DNA from: Merdivicinus sp050943495
GTDB taxonomy: Bacteria; Bacillota; Clostridia; Oscillospirales; Ruminococcaceae
Length of the DNA: 64,000 bases
NCBI GenBank assembly: GCA_050943495.1
Contig: JBMNPH010000001.1
Coordinates: 1-64,000, forward strand
Direction of reading: 5' to 3'
The notes under the pieces were generated by a model. The model made no database searches. It worked only from the letters and a program-made list of their open reading frames with translations, and was not told the origin of the DNA. How positions within the stretch are numbered: the first letter of the stretch is position 1; each line of letters opens with the position of its first letter. The translations under genes were made by a program, and so were the position numbers. Positions 7,665 through 17,066 of this stretch are shown one piece after another.

Positions 7665-10361
7665 ATGGCAAGAAAAGAATTGGAAAAGATGTATAATCCT
7701 CGTGATTTTGAGGACCGCATCTACCAGAATTGGGAGCAAAAAGGTTATTTTACTCCTCAGATTGATGAAACAAAAGACCCTTACACCATCGTGATTCCAC
7801 CTCCAAACATTACCGGACAGCTGCACATGGGTCATGCTGTGGATAATACCTTGCAGGATATCCTCATCCGCTGGCGGCGGATGCAGGGTCGTCCTACCCT
7901 TTGGCTTCCCGGTACCGACCATGCCTCCATTGCGACCGAAGCGAAGATTGTGGAACAGATGCGCAAGGAAGGCATCACCAAAGAACAGCTTGGTCGGGAC
8001 GGATTTCTGGAACGAGCTTGGGCGTGGAAAGAGCAGTATGGCGGACGGATTGTAACGCAGCTGAAAAAGCTGGGTTCCTCCTGTGACTGGTCGAGAGAAC
8101 GCTTTACTCTGGATGACGGCTGCTCCAAGGCAGTTCAGGAAGTTTTCCTGCGTCTTTACAATAAGGGACTGATTTATCGCGGCAATCGGATGGTCAACTG
8201 GTGTCCTCACTGCAACACTTCTATTTCGGACGCAGAAGTGGAACATGAAACACAAGACGGACATTTCTGGCACTTGCTTTATCCGGTTAAGGAAACCGGT
8301 GAAATGCTGGAACTCGCCACTACTCGTCCGGAAACTATGTTGGGTGATACCGCTGTTGCCATTAACCCCGATGACCCCCGTTACGCTCATCTCCACGGGT
8401 GCCATGTAATTTTGCCGTTACTGAACAAGGAAATTCCTATTGTCTGTGACGAGCATGCGGATATGGAGAAGGGAACCGGTGTTGTAAAAATTACTCCTGC
8501 CCATGACCCCAATGACTATGAGGTTGGTCTGCGGCACAATCTGCCCATCGTGCGCGTCTTCACCTATGACGGACATATGACCGGTGCGGAAGACAAAGCT
8601 GCTGCTGATGCAATTTTTGCAGAAGGCCGTGCAACTGCCAATGAACCCCATGTTCTGGACTGCGGCAAATATGCTGGCATGACCACCGCAGAAGCTCGGA
8701 AAGCGATCCTCAAAGATTTGGAAGAGGGCGGTTTCCTGAAAGAAACAGAAAACCTTCAGCATGAGGTCGGCACCTGCTATCGCTGCCATTCCACCGTGGA
8801 ACCGATGGTTTCCAAACAGTGGTTCGTTGCCATGAAGGAATTGGCGCAGCCTGCCATCGAAGCAGTCCGCAGCGGAGACATCCGCTTTATCCCCGAGCGT
8901 TTTGACAAGATGTATTTTCACTGGATGGAGAATATCCGTGACTGGTGTATTTCCCGTCAGCTCTGGTGGGGACATCGGATTCCCGCATATTACTGCGATG
9001 AATGCGGCGAAACAGTCGTCTCTAAGGATGCACCGGAAAAATGTCCGAAATGCGGCGGCCATATGACGCAGGACCCCGACACTCTGGATACCTGGTTCAG
9101 CTCGGCTCTCTGGCCTTTCTCGACCCTCGGCTGGCCGGAACAGACTAAAGATCTTGAATATTTTTATCCCACCAATACTCTTGTAACCGGCTATGATATT
9201 ATCACCTTCTGGGTATCTCGCATGATTTTCTCCGGCCTCGAGTATATGGGCAAGAAGCCATTCTCGGATATCTTCATCCATGGCCTTGTACGCGACAGTC
9301 AGGGTCGGAAAATGAGTAAATCGCTCGGAAATGGTATCGATCCTCTTCAGGTTATCGATGAATACGGTGCTGATGCACTGCGGTTTATGCTGGCAAACGG
9401 CACTTCTCCCGGAAATGATATGCGTTATTCGGATGACAAGGTGAAGGCTGCCCGGAACTTCGCAAACAAACTCTGGAATGCGTCTCGTTTTATTCTGATG
9501 AACCTTTCTGACGAGATTGAAAAGCCGGAACTTCCCACCGAATTGTTGATTGAGGATAAGTGGCTGCTTTCGAAGTATAACGCCCTTGTCAAACTGGTGA
9601 ATGACAATTTGGAGAAATTTGAACTCGGCGTAGCCGCGCAGAATGTCTACGACTTCCTGTGGGATATTCTCTGTGACTGGTATATCGAGATTTCCAAATC
9701 TCGTCTGCAGGCGGGCGGTGAAACCTCTCTGAATGCGCAGAAAGTGCTGGTTTACGTCATGGCCAATACTTTGAAACTGCTGCATCCTTTCATGCCCTTT
9801 ATCACGGAGGAAATCTGGCAGGCCATTCCGAATGATTGTGAAAGTATCATGATTGCCCAATTCCCTGAATACCGCGAGGATCTCAACTTTGCAGAGGATG
9901 AGCAGGAATTCGAGCGCATTATGAATGCCATCAAGGCGATCCGCAACGTCCGGGCAGAAAAGAATGTTCCGCCTTCTCGGAAAGCTCATTTGTTTATTGA
10001 AACCACTTATGGAGATACCTTTAAGAAGGGCGTTTCTTTCTTTGAGCGCTTGGCCTCTGCTTCCGATGTTACCATTGGTGAAAGCCTCAGTGTGGAGAAC
10101 GCTGCGATGGCGGTAACCGACAGTGCAAAGGTTTATATTCCTATGGGCGACCTGATTGACAAGGAAAAGGAATTGGCACGTCTGAACAAGGAAAAAGAAG
10201 CTTGTGAAAAGGATATTCAGATCATTTCCGGCAAGCTGAATAATCAGGACTTTGTTGACAAGGCACCGGAAAAGGTTGTTAACAACGAAAAGATCAAGCT
10301 TGCCCGTGCCCAGGAACGTTTGGAAAAAATTCTGTCCAGTATGCAGGAATTGGGCAACTAA
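7665..10361 (+). CDS. valS: Valyl-tRNA synthetase
   Basis: Charges tRNA-Val, with editing of threonine. It is 898 aa, the normal length. Class I signatures are clear: HMGH at residues 54-57 in PPPNITGQLHMGH, and KMSKS near residue 550 in GRKMSKSLGNGID. The CP1 editing domain lies between them with TTRPETMLGDTAVAI. CP1 also has a zinc-type CxxC pair of clusters (CDEC and CPKC). The C-terminus is the valine-specific coiled coil that contacts the tRNA. The start is the ATG after AGAAAGGA. Its position as the last gene downstream of a GTA-specifier T-box agrees with feedback by uncharged tRNA-Val. A terminator follows at once. Confidence 0.97.
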   Translation: MARKELEKMYNPRDFEDRIYQNWEQKGYFTPQIDETKDPYTIVIPPPNITGQLHMGHAVDNTLQDILIRWRRMQGRPTLWLPGTDHASIATEAKIVEQMRKEGITKEQLGRDGFLERAWAWKEQYGGRIVTQLKKLGSSCDWSRERFTLDDGCSKAVQEVFLRLYNKGLIYRGNRMVNWCPHCNTSISDAEVEHETQDGHFWHLLYPVKETGEMLELATTRPETMLGDTAVAINPDDPRYAHLHGCHVILPLLNKEIPIVCDEHADMEKGTGVVKITPAHDPNDYEVGLRHNLPIVRVFTYDGHMTGAEDKAAADAIFAEGRATANEPHVLDCGKYAGMTTAEARKAILKDLEEGGFLKETENLQHEVGTCYRCHSTVEPMVSKQWFVAMKELAQPAIEAVRSGDIRFIPERFDKMYFHWMENIRDWCISRQLWWGHRIPAYYCDECGETVVSKDAPEKCPKCGGHMTQDPDTLDTWFSSALWPFSTLGWPEQTKDLEYFYPTNTLVTGYDIITFWVSRMIFSGLEYMGKKPFSDIFIHGLVRDSQGRKMSKSLGNGIDPLQVIDEYGADALRFMLANGTSPGNDMRYSDDKVKAARNFANKLWNASRFILMNLSDEIEKPELPTELLIEDKWLLSKYNALVKLVNDNLEKFELGVAAQNVYDFLWDILCDWYIEISKSRLQAGGETSLNAQKVLVYVMANTLKLLHPFMPFITEEIWQAIPNDCESIMIAQFPEYREDLNFAEDEQEFERIMNAIKAIRNVRAEKNVPPSRKAHLFIETTYGDTFKKGVSFFERLASASDVTIGESLSVENAAMAVTDSAKVYIPMGDLIDKEKELARLNKEKEACEKDIQIISGKLNNQDFVDKAPEKVVNNEKIKLARAQERLEKILSSMQELGN

Positions 10362-10370
10362 ATGAAAAAA

Positions 10371-10398
10371 GGCAAGGTGCAGAAGCATCTTGCCTTTT
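10371..10398 (+). terminator. Rho-independent terminator after valS
   Basis: GGCAAGGTGC, loop AGAA, GCATCTTGCC with one G-U pair, then TTTT. It lies ten bases after the valS stop and ends the T-box controlled transcript. Confidence 0.85.
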
Positions 10399-10423
10399 GC
10401 CATAGGAAGAAAGGAGAGTTTCT

Positions 10424-11296
10424 ATGATCTTTCTTGGAACAGCATCTGCCGCCGGATTTCCGAATCCTTTCTGCAGCTGTGAGGATTGTCGGAAAGCCCG
10501 TTCATCGCAGGACGATCGCGAAATCCGCGCCCGCAGCAGCTTTTTGCTGGATGAACGGAATCTAATTGATTTCAGTGCAGATACCTTGTATGCGGCGAAT
10601 CGATTCCGAAAATCTCTGGAAAATGTGCGCAATATCTTTCTGACTCACTGTCATGAGGACCATTTTGATTATTGGAATATGGAATTTTTCAATATGGCAG
10701 CAGATTCCCATCCTCCCGTGCACCTCTACCTTTCGCGCAAGGCAGCAGAGGGCTTGCAGCAAGTGATCGAATCACTGCGTCATCTGCCGTATCCGCGGAT
10801 GACCCATCAATTTTTAAACATGGAAAAGGTATTTTATCTGCATCCGATGGATTTTTACCAGACAGTTGAGGTGGATGGAATGCAGGTCACACCCATGAAA
10901 GGACGCCATGAGGGATTTTTTAACGACGAAAACAGCGCAAATTATGTTCTGGAACGTCCGGAAGGAAATTTGATGTATGCTTGCGATACTGGACGTTTTT
11001 TTGAGGAAACCTACGAATGGCTTGCCGGACATAAGCTGGATATTCTGGTGATTGAGGGAACTTTCGGCTTGCGGGAAACTGCGATGGATTCGGGACATAT
11101 GAATTTTTATGCAGTATGCGATACGCTGGAACGCCTTTACCGGATGCAGGTTCTGGATAAGAAATCTCGCGTTTATGTTACACATCTTTCTCCGAAAGGA
11201 AAGATGACGCATATGGAGTATGAGAAGAGATTACAGGATCGATTTGGGCCTAGTGTATTTGTTGCGTATGACGGTCTGGAAATTTCGGCTGAATAA
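10424..11296 (+). CDS. MBL-fold metallo-hydrolase (PhnP-like)
   Basis: Metallo-beta-lactamase fold protein of 290 aa. The dinuclear metal motif HxHxDH is seen as THCHEDHFDYW near residue 75. Later ligands are suggested by MKGRHEG, the ACDTG segment and a C-terminal VTHLS. The N-terminal FLGTASAAGFPNPFCSC with CEDC resembles PhnP-type phosphodiesterases, whose extra cysteines can bind a structural zinc. Substrate unknown; a phosphodiester or cyclic phosphate is plausible for the family. It has its own AGGAG site and stands alone between two terminators. Confidence 0.8.
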   Translation: MIFLGTASAAGFPNPFCSCEDCRKARSSQDDREIRARSSFLLDERNLIDFSADTLYAANRFRKSLENVRNIFLTHCHEDHFDYWNMEFFNMAADSHPPVHLYLSRKAAEGLQQVIESLRHLPYPRMTHQFLNMEKVFYLHPMDFYQTVEVDGMQVTPMKGRHEGFFNDENSANYVLERPEGNLMYACDTGRFFEETYEWLAGHKLDILVIEGTFGLRETAMDSGHMNFYAVCDTLERLYRMQVLDKKSRVYVTHLSPKGKMTHMEYEKRLQDRFGPSVFVAYDGLEISAE

Positions 11297-11302
11297 GGAA
11301 AA

Positions 11303-11330
11303 ATGGTTCCCGTATGGGAACCATTTTTTA
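11303..11330. terminator. Bidirectional terminator between the MBL gene and the FAD gene
   Basis: ATGGTTCCC, loop GTAT, GGGAACCAT with A-rich and T-rich flanks. It serves the plus-strand MBL gene, and the A run on the other side could end the convergent FAD dehydrogenase transcript. Confidence 0.85.
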
Positions 11331-12917
11331 TTCTGCATAAGTTTCGAGGAGATAACGCGCAACACGAAGTCCATCAACGGCCGCACTCATAATGCCTCCG
11401 GCATATCCGGCGCCTTCTCCGCAGGGATAGAGTCCTTTGGCAGATACGGAAGAAAAATCTTCGCCCCGCAGGATGCGAATCGGACTGGAAGTACGGGTTT
11501 CAGGACCGGTCAGGACAGCATCCGGTGCGGCGTAGCCTCTGATTTTTCGGTCAAAAAGCCGCAGGCCGGTTCGCATCATGGCGGCAATCCGCGTCGGATA
11601 AAGCTGGTCAAAATCGACTGCCTCAATTCCCAGTGCATAACTTGGTTCTACCCGGTGAAGCGAAATTCCCTTTTTGCCTTCCAAAAAATTCTCGACAGTA
11701 GCTCCACAGCCGCGATAATTTTGTCCGCTCATCTGAAAAGCACGCTGTTCGAGTGCCTGCTGAAATTCCATCCCGGCAAAAATGCCGTCCCCAAAATCAG
11801 AAGAATCCACCGATACAACCAGTGCTGCATTTGCATTTTGCTGATTACGGCTATATTCACTCATGCCATTGGTGACAACCTGTCCGATTTCTGATGCAGC
11901 TGGTACTACTGTCCCGCCGGGACACATACAGAAGGTATAGACAGCACCACCATTTTCTCGATGAGAAAGCTGATATTCTCCTGGAGGCAGAGCAGGATGT
12001 CCTGCCATCTTTCCGTAAAGTCCTCGGTCAATCCATTCTTGTCGATGTTCGATTCGGGCGCCTACGGAAAATGGTTTGGGGGCCATGGAGATTCCATGAT
12101 TTGCCAGCATCCGGAAGGTATCCCGGGCACTATGTCCGATTGCCAGAATGAGATGAGAACAGGGAAGATCTGCACCATTGACCCGGATGCCGCACAGCAT
12201 TCCATTTGTAACAGAGATTGATTCCAGTTGAGAATGAAAACGGATTTCTCCGCCATTTTGAAGAATTTCTTCCCGAATGGAACGGACGACCTTTCGAAGC
12301 AGATCGGTGCCAATATGAGGCTTAGCTTTTTTCAGGGTTTCCGGCGGTGCACCATGAGCGGCAAACTGTTCCAACACATATCGGCACAGAGGGTCATTGA
12401 TTCGGGTTGTCAGCTTTCCGTCGGAAAAAGTGCCGGCACCACCTTCCCCGAATTGAACATTGCAAGCGGAATCAAGAATTCCTTCCCGCCAGAATTTTTC
12501 TACAGCACTGACCCGTTCTTCCACGGGACCGCCTCTTTCAAGCACGATGACTGGCATACCATATCGCGTCAGCAGGCCAGCAGCGAACATGCCGGCAGGA
12601 CCAAATCCGGCAATGACAATCGGACCATTCCGTTTCAGCTTTCCGCGTGTAATGGAAAATTCCGGTTCTGGTTCATAACGCACGAGATTGTCCGGCAGTT
12701 TCTCTGCCAGACTGGTTTCTTCTTCCTGGGAGTGCAGATGCAGGATGACAGTGTTTACTTTCTTCATCTGCTGTTGATTTCGGGCGTCCAATGAGGATTT
12801 GGAGACGTAGGCGTCTTTCAGGCGAGCAGGGGAAAGATGAAGTTTTTTGACAGCGATAGCAATCGCTTGATCTTCTGAATCGTTGAAACGGGTTTGTATG
12901 CCGTTGAGAACCAGCAA
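11328..12917 (-). CDS. FAD-dependent dehydrogenase (COG2509 family)
   Basis: Predicted soluble flavoprotein oxidoreductase of 529 aa in the uncharacterised COG2509 family. After an N-terminal region of about 85 residues there is a clear FAD-binding Rossmann motif, IVIAGFGPAGMFAAGLL, followed by VIVLERGG. Conserved blocks further on include NVQFGEGGAGTFSDGKL, a second dinucleotide-like segment LILAIGHSARDT, and a C-terminal GLYPCGEGAGYAGGIMSAA, typical of HI0933/GidA-like folds. The reaction and physiological substrate are not known. The start is the ATG after an AAGGAGG site that lies next to the upstream gene's terminator, so it may rely on partial read-through or an unseen promoter. Confidence 0.85.
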   Translation of the reverse strand: MLVLNGIQTRFNDSEDQAIAIAVKKLHLSPARLKDAYVSKSSLDARNQQQMKKVNTVILHLHSQEEETSLAEKLPDNLVRYEPEPEFSITRGKLKRNGPIVIAGFGPAGMFAAGLLTRYGMPVIVLERGGPVEERVSAVEKFWREGILDSACNVQFGEGGAGTFSDGKLTTRINDPLCRYVLEQFAAHGAPPETLKKAKPHIGTDLLRKVVRSIREEILQNGGEIRFHSQLESISVTNGMLCGIRVNGADLPCSHLILAIGHSARDTFRMLANHGISMAPKPFSVGARIEHRQEWIDRGLYGKMAGHPALPPGEYQLSHRENGGAVYTFCMCPGGTVVPAASEIGQVVTNGMSEYSRNQQNANAALVVSVDSSDFGDGIFAGMEFQQALEQRAFQMSGQNYRGCGATVENFLEGKKGISLHRVEPSYALGIEAVDFDQLYPTRIAAMMRTGLRLFDRKIRGYAAPDAVLTGPETRTSSPIRILRGEDFSSVSAKGLYPCGEGAGYAGGIMSAAVDGLRVARYLLETYAE

Positions 12918-12932
12918 ATAAAATTCCTCCTT

Positions 12933-12970
12933 AAAAACCTCCTGTCGCAGCGGTAACGCGGCAGGAGGTT
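12933..12970 (-). terminator. Rho-independent terminator after cdaR
   Basis: Read on the minus strand: AACCTCCTGCCGCG pairing with CGCTGCGACAGGAGG with internal mismatches, followed by TTTTT. It ends the cdaA-cdaR transcript. Confidence 0.8.
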
Positions 12971-12977
12971 GTGAGTT

Positions 12978-14252
12978 TTAAGACTTTTCTGTCAAGAGAA
13001 CAGTTGTGGAATATTCGCCGACAGCCCATGCTGCAACGCTGTTTTGACAATAAACACGTGCTGTCACATTATATTGTCCTTTAATGGCGGTAACCTCGGA
13101 GAGATCGATTGAAACAACCAAATCATCTGCTGTCAAATCTTCCACAACGTTACTGTCTCCTACAATTTTAACATTACTCAGTGTTTGCTGAATTACAGAG
13201 GCCTCAAAACCAGCAGGAACATTTTCTAAAACAAAATTTGTTTTAGGAATGGAGAATGTTCGGCTGGACAATCCCCAGCTTGGAATGGTCAATGTGACAG
13301 ATGTGACATTTTCTTGGTTGATATATCCCGCGGGCAAAACCACATCTAGTGTAAATTCCTTTCCAATATCGATTGTCCGGAAATCTATAGGACCAATTGT
13401 AATAGAATCTTGATTATCAATTATCTCTGGTGATGCCGCTACCAGAATTGCATTTTGAGAGAGTGTGTAGTCCAATTCGTCCAGAGGAAAACCTTTTGGA
13501 ACATTGATGAATTCCGGTTGGAGGGTCATTTTTTTGGTCTTATAGACCGGAACAGTCACTTCTACAACAGACGGTTCAATTGTCAAATGTTCTGATGTCA
13601 GGACGGTCCCTTTTTCGTCAAGCAATACCGGTGTTCCCGTAACAACCAAGTTTTCTGTCAGATTTTCATTGTCATTATCAATATTGACAACACACCGATC
13701 GATTTTATCAATTTCATTCTGCGGCCCAGTAATCACAATATTTTCTACATCTGCATAAGGCTGCTGCATAATATAATCGTCTGCTGCGCTCAGTTTGGGC
13801 GCGTTGATCTGAACGGTCAGCTGTTTACTGACGATTTTATCAAAAACAAGAGTAGCCGTCGTTTCCGAATATCCGGTAATTTGGTAATCGGGATCATTAT
13901 TTTTCTTAGTAACATCAATTGGTAAGGTATAGGATTGTGCTTTATTTACTGAGTTAAGTGAGATGGATGCATTAAAATCATCGGGTGTGAGACGTTGAAC
14001 TTTAGAGTTTTTACCAGTTACATTGACGGAAATCATGATTTCCGTATCACCAATTCGCTGTAATCCCAGACTTTGTGGAATGGATCCTTCATAGTTGATT
14101 TGAACCGGAACATTGTAAATTGTCCAGTTCGTATCCGTCATCTGGGAGATCATTACAGCAAACCAAGCAATGACACCTGCGAGCAGGGCAAATATCTTCA
14201 CAAAATAATCATTATCAAACAAGCTTTGAAAGCTAATTTTCCATTTTTTCAT
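12978..14252 (-). CDS. cdaR: CdaA regulator, YbbR-domain protein
   Basis: Membrane-anchored partner of the diadenylate cyclase, 424 aa. It has a short cytoplasmic N-terminus, one membrane helix (residues about 20-38, FALLAGVIAWFAVMIS) and then several extracytoplasmic YbbR repeats, each with the pattern of a beta-rich segment ending near VPVxI/VxY. CdaR binds CdaA and modulates c-di-AMP synthesis. I chose the ATG that overlaps the cdaA stop as ATGA and has GGAAGGGG eight bases upstream; a TTG 18 bases earlier is possible. glmM, the usual third gene of this cluster in Firmicutes, does not follow. Confidence 0.9.
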   Translation of the reverse strand: MKKWKISFQSLFDNDYFVKIFALLAGVIAWFAVMISQMTDTNWTIYNVPVQINYEGSIPQSLGLQRIGDTEIMISVNVTGKNSKVQRLTPDDFNASISLNSVNKAQSYTLPIDVTKKNNDPDYQITGYSETTATLVFDKIVSKQLTVQINAPKLSAADDYIMQQPYADVENIVITGPQNEIDKIDRCVVNIDNDNENLTENLVVTGTPVLLDEKGTVLTSEHLTIEPSVVEVTVPVYKTKKMTLQPEFINVPKGFPLDELDYTLSQNAILVAASPEIIDNQDSITIGPIDFRTIDIGKEFTLDVVLPAGYINQENVTSVTLTIPSWGLSSRTFSIPKTNFVLENVPAGFEASVIQQTLSNVKIVGDSNVVEDLTADDLVVSIDLSEVTAIKGQYNVTARVYCQNSVAAWAVGEYSTTVLLTEKS

Positions 14253-15124
14253 TTTTTCTTCCCCTTCCAAAAGCCTGCCTTTTTCTCTTTGGTTTCTTCG
14301 GTAATCTCTGGAATCAGATAGAACTGAAGGGTTTGACGGAGTTTTTCGATGGATAAATTGCGAATTAACCGGCCGTTTACTGCAAAGGAGATACCACCGG
14401 TTTCTTCACTGACAACAATGGTAACAGAATCAGATACTTCACTGATTCCTAAAGATGCACGATGACGAGATCCCAAATTTTTATCGATGTCTTCTTCTTT
14501 GTCTGGCTTTGGCAGGAAGCAGGCAGCTGCAAGAATTTTTCCATCCCGCATAATCATAGCTCCGTCGTGGAGAGGAGAATTTTTAAAAAAGATATTTCCA
14601 ATCAATTCGACACTGGGAATAGCGTCAACCATGACACCGGTTGCAATCTGTTCGCCAAGTTTCGTTTGCCGCTCAATTACAATTAATGCGCCGGTTGCCG
14701 TTTTGGAAAGGCGTTGTACTGCCTCACAAAGGATTTCAATCGGCTGTGCCCAGATGCTGCTGTTTCGGACAGCATCTTCCCCATGGCTCCACGGAGTCAA
14801 TGTTGTAACCTTTGTTCGGCCGACTTTTTCCAGTGTGCGCCGCAATTCTGGCTGAAAGACAACAATAATTGCAATAATTCCCAATTCAAAGACCTTATTG
14901 AGCAGCCAGATAATTGTATTCAATTCCAGAAGCTGTGCAAAAAGATATAGCACCAGCATTAAAATAATTCCTTTAACGAGCTGACCGGCACGAGTTTCCC
15001 GTACAATTTTGATACCTTTATAAATAAGATATGCTACTAGCAGAATATCAATCAGATCTAAGGGAAAACGAAATCCCCGAGCAGCACTGAGTATGGAATC
15101 GAACATTGTTTGGATCGTCTGCAT
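14249..15124 (-). CDS. cdaA: Diadenylate cyclase
   Basis: Makes cyclic di-AMP from two ATP at the membrane; this messenger controls potassium and osmolyte balance and wall integrity. The 291 aa protein has three N-terminal membrane helices (about 22-90), a short coiled segment, then the DAC domain with the catalytic DGA motif at residues 187-189 (SPLHDGAMI) and the RHR motif at 220-222 (GSRHRASLG). The ATG used here has GGATAGGA just upstream; a TTG nine codons earlier is the alternative. It is coupled to cdaR by a four-base overlap. Confidence 0.93.
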   Translation of the reverse strand: MQTIQTMFDSILSAARGFRFPLDLIDILLVAYLIYKGIKIVRETRAGQLVKGIILMLVLYLFAQLLELNTIIWLLNKVFELGIIAIIVVFQPELRRTLEKVGRTKVTTLTPWSHGEDAVRNSSIWAQPIEILCEAVQRLSKTATGALIVIERQTKLGEQIATGVMVDAIPSVELIGNIFFKNSPLHDGAMIMRDGKILAAACFLPKPDKEEDIDKNLGSRHRASLGISEVSDSVTIVVSEETGGISFAVNGRLIRNLSIEKLRQTLQFYLIPEITEETKEKKAGFWKGKKK

Positions 15125-15210
15125 GTATCCTATCCAAAACCATTTCTGCAAAACAGAATGGTTTCCTTTCTTACATGAATTTCAGAAAGGTTTCCAACCC
15201 TTCTCTATTT

Positions 15211-15238
15211 ATTTTATCATATCTGCCGATTATTTCAA
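15211..15238 (-). promoter_or_regulatory. Promoter of cdaA-cdaR
   Basis: On the minus strand TTGAAA, 16-base spacer, TAAAAT, overlapping the stop codon of the upstream NifS-like gene. Between it and cdaA lies a 7-base inverted repeat, CCTTTCT / AGAAAGG, in the 5' UTR. Confidence 0.55.
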
Positions 15239-16392
15239 CCTTTTCGCAGGCCATTTTTTTGAATTTTTTTGATTTCTGTTAAAAATAGTGCGGTTTGCTG
15301 CTCTGTGTTGAAATGAGAAGGAGAAAACCGGACAGCACCCTGACCGGTTGTTCCAAGTTGTCGATGAGCAAGGCCGGCACAATGAAATCCTCCGCGTAGA
15401 GCAAAGCCTTTTTGACTCAGATATTGAGCCACGACAGCAGAATCCTCTCCATCGATATTGAAGCTGATAATTGGCACTTTTTCTTGCATATGAAAACTTT
15501 GGGTAAGCAAAGTGACATGAGACATAGCATGCAATTCCTTCCAAACCCATCCGCAGAGATTCATTTCATATTGATAGATTTCCGGCAGGGTTAATTTTTC
15601 TACAAAACGCATGCCGGCACCCAAAGACAGAATGCCAACTGTATTGACTGTACCGCTTTCCAGTCGATCAGGCAAAAAATCCGGCTGATCCAATTCCAGG
15701 GAGGCGCTGCCGGTTCCTCCTTCCAGAATGGTAGCAGGTAAAATTCCATCCCGCAGAATCAGCAATCCGGTACCAGTAGTTCCATACAACCCTTTATGAC
15801 CGGCAGTACAAAGAATGTCGATACCAATTTCTTTCATGGAAAGGGGAATGACCCCTGCAGCTTGTGCTGCGTCTACAATAAATAAGAGCCCATATTCATG
15901 GCATAAAGTAGCAAGCTCATGGAGAGGCAGAATGGTTCCAGTTAAATTGGAGGCTGCTGTACAGACAATTGCACGGGTGTCGGAACGAATCAGATTTCGG
16001 AATGCCTGAACCGTAGCCTGTGGATCCAATTCATTCACCGGCGCAATAGAATAGGTTACGATTCCTTTTTGACTCATGGCGTGAATAGGCCGAATCACGG
16101 AATTGTGTTCCAGAGAGGAGGTGATGACATGGCCGCCATCAGCGAGTACGCCTTTGATGGCGATGTTTAGAGCCATCGTACAATTTAATGTAAAAATCAC
16201 ATTTTCCGGTTGCGCATCAAAAAAGCTGGCAGCTAATTCTCTTACTGCATATATTTTTTCGGCTGTCTGCATGGAAATTCGATGTCCGCTGCGGCCAGGA
16301 TTGCCGCCATAAATTCGGATCGCATTTAGTGCTGCCCGCTGTACACAGGGAGGTTTGGGAAAGGTAGTTGCCGCATTATCAAAATATATCAT
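15235..16392 (-). CDS. Cysteine desulfurase-like class V aminotransferase
   Basis: PLP enzyme of 385 aa in the NifS/CsdB group. It opens with the typical IYFDNAATTFPKPP. The PLP lysine lies in CTAGHKGLYGTTGTG, the cofactor-stacking region is SSLEHNSVIRPI, and the predicted persulfide cysteine is in RGGFHCAGLAHRQLG. Known relatives take sulfur or selenium from Cys or Sec, but many members of this subgroup are of unproven function. The gene upstream on the same strand encodes a DUF3343 protein, a predicted small Se/S carrier, which supports a sulfur or selenium transfer role. A terminator hairpin separates the two, so expression may be uncoupled. Confidence 0.85.
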   Translation of the reverse strand: MIYFDNAATTFPKPPCVQRAALNAIRIYGGNPGRSGHRISMQTAEKIYAVRELAASFFDAQPENVIFTLNCTMALNIAIKGVLADGGHVITSSLEHNSVIRPIHAMSQKGIVTYSIAPVNELDPQATVQAFRNLIRSDTRAIVCTAASNLTGTILPLHELATLCHEYGLLFIVDAAQAAGVIPLSMKEIGIDILCTAGHKGLYGTTGTGLLILRDGILPATILEGGTGSASLELDQPDFLPDRLESGTVNTVGILSLGAGMRFVEKLTLPEIYQYEMNLCGWVWKELHAMSHVTLLTQSFHMQEKVPIISFNIDGEDSAVVAQYLSQKGFALRGGFHCAGLAHRQLGTTGQGAVRFSPSHFNTEQQTALFLTEIKKIQKNGLRKG

Positions 16393-16422
16393 AGAAACAC
16401 CTGCCTAACAATTATAAAATGG

Positions 16423-16451
16423 AAAAAGCCCGGAAGCGGATGCTTGCGGGC
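16423..16451 (-). terminator. Hairpin with T tract between the DUF3343 and NifS-like genes
   Basis: On the minus strand GCCCGCAAGC, loop ATCC, GCTTCCGGGC, then TTTTT. It is placed inside an apparent two-gene unit, so it may limit expression of the downstream NifS-like gene. Confidence 0.75.
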
Positions 16452-16456
16452 CTCTC

Positions 16457-16678
16457 TCAGGTATTTTGGATGATTTTTAAAACCTGAATGCCGTTTTGCC
16501 GCAGTATCTCTGCTGCCTGGGTCCCTTTTCCGGATACAGCCAGACTGTAGCTGCATCCGCTTGGTGCATAATGTTCCGGTGTTCGGATGACATAGCTTCG
16601 AATATACTGTTTTTCCAGAACGTGCTGTGCTTTATAGGCATAGGTGATGGATCGCAGCACTAAAATATCCTTTTCCAT
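16457..16678 (-). CDS. DUF3343 putative Se/S carrier protein
   Basis: Small protein of 73 aa matching DUF3343, annotated in databases as a putative selenium or sulfur carrier of the TusA-like size class. The sequence has the N-terminal LRSITYAYKAQHVLE and the conserved SGCSYSLAV segment, where the single Cys would carry the group, and the C-terminal ILRQNGIQVLKI. The start is the ATG behind AAGGGGGG. Adjacent to a cysteine desulfurase-like gene on the same strand. Function is inferred from the family and context; no experimental role is known to me. Confidence 0.8.
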   Translation of the reverse strand: MEKDILVLRSITYAYKAQHVLEKQYIRSYVIRTPEHYAPSGCSYSLAVSGKGTQAAEILRQNGIQVLKIIQNT

Positions 16679-16924
16679 TGCGTTCCCCCCTTCTGATTGA
16701 TTCGGCAATGCCTGTTACCAATATATGAGAGGGGAGGAAGGAGTGTTCCAGACTTCAATTTCTCTTTGTTTCGATAAAAAGGATGTTCAAAATTGTGAAA
16801 ACATTGTTTATGAATCGGAAAATTTTATATAAAATGAAGGTGTTCCAATGTTTTTGTCAAAAAGTCAGGGGAAGAACAGAAGATATCATAATTTGGCATA
16901 ATCCAATGATAAAAAAATTAAAGC

Positions 16925-16953
16925 TTGTCATTTTCTCCAAAATATTCTATAAT
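16925..16953 (+). promoter_or_regulatory. Promoter of the moxR operon
   Basis: TTGTCA, 17-base spacer, TATAAT, 114 bases before the moxR start. The surrounding gap of 388 bases (16679-17066) holds this promoter and the hairpin below, and otherwise AT-rich sequence without a gene. Confidence 0.7.
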
Positions 16954-16984
16954 TTGAACATACGATATTCATTCTGCGCAGAAA

Positions 16985-17026
16985 TCAGGTAACATCATCG
17001 GATCGTTTCTAGATGAGATGACCTGA
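16985..17026 (+). other. Inverted repeat in the moxR operon 5' UTR
   Basis: TCAGGT at 16985-16990 pairs with ACCTGA at 17021-17026, extended inward by CATC and GATG. It lies about 25 bases after the predicted transcription start and has no T tract, so it is not a simple terminator. It could stabilise the mRNA or be a protein site. Confidence 0.45.
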
Positions 17027-17066
17027 CTGGAAATTACAGATTATCTTTCGTCAGGAGGCAATGAAA

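Noticed and set aside
8418..10403. Very long open frame antisense to valS
   Set aside because: It lies opposite a clear valyl-tRNA synthetase and shows no family motifs. It is a side effect of codon bias. Similar long antisense frames opposite rqcH (5819-7051) and asnB (62306-63466) were rejected for the same reason.
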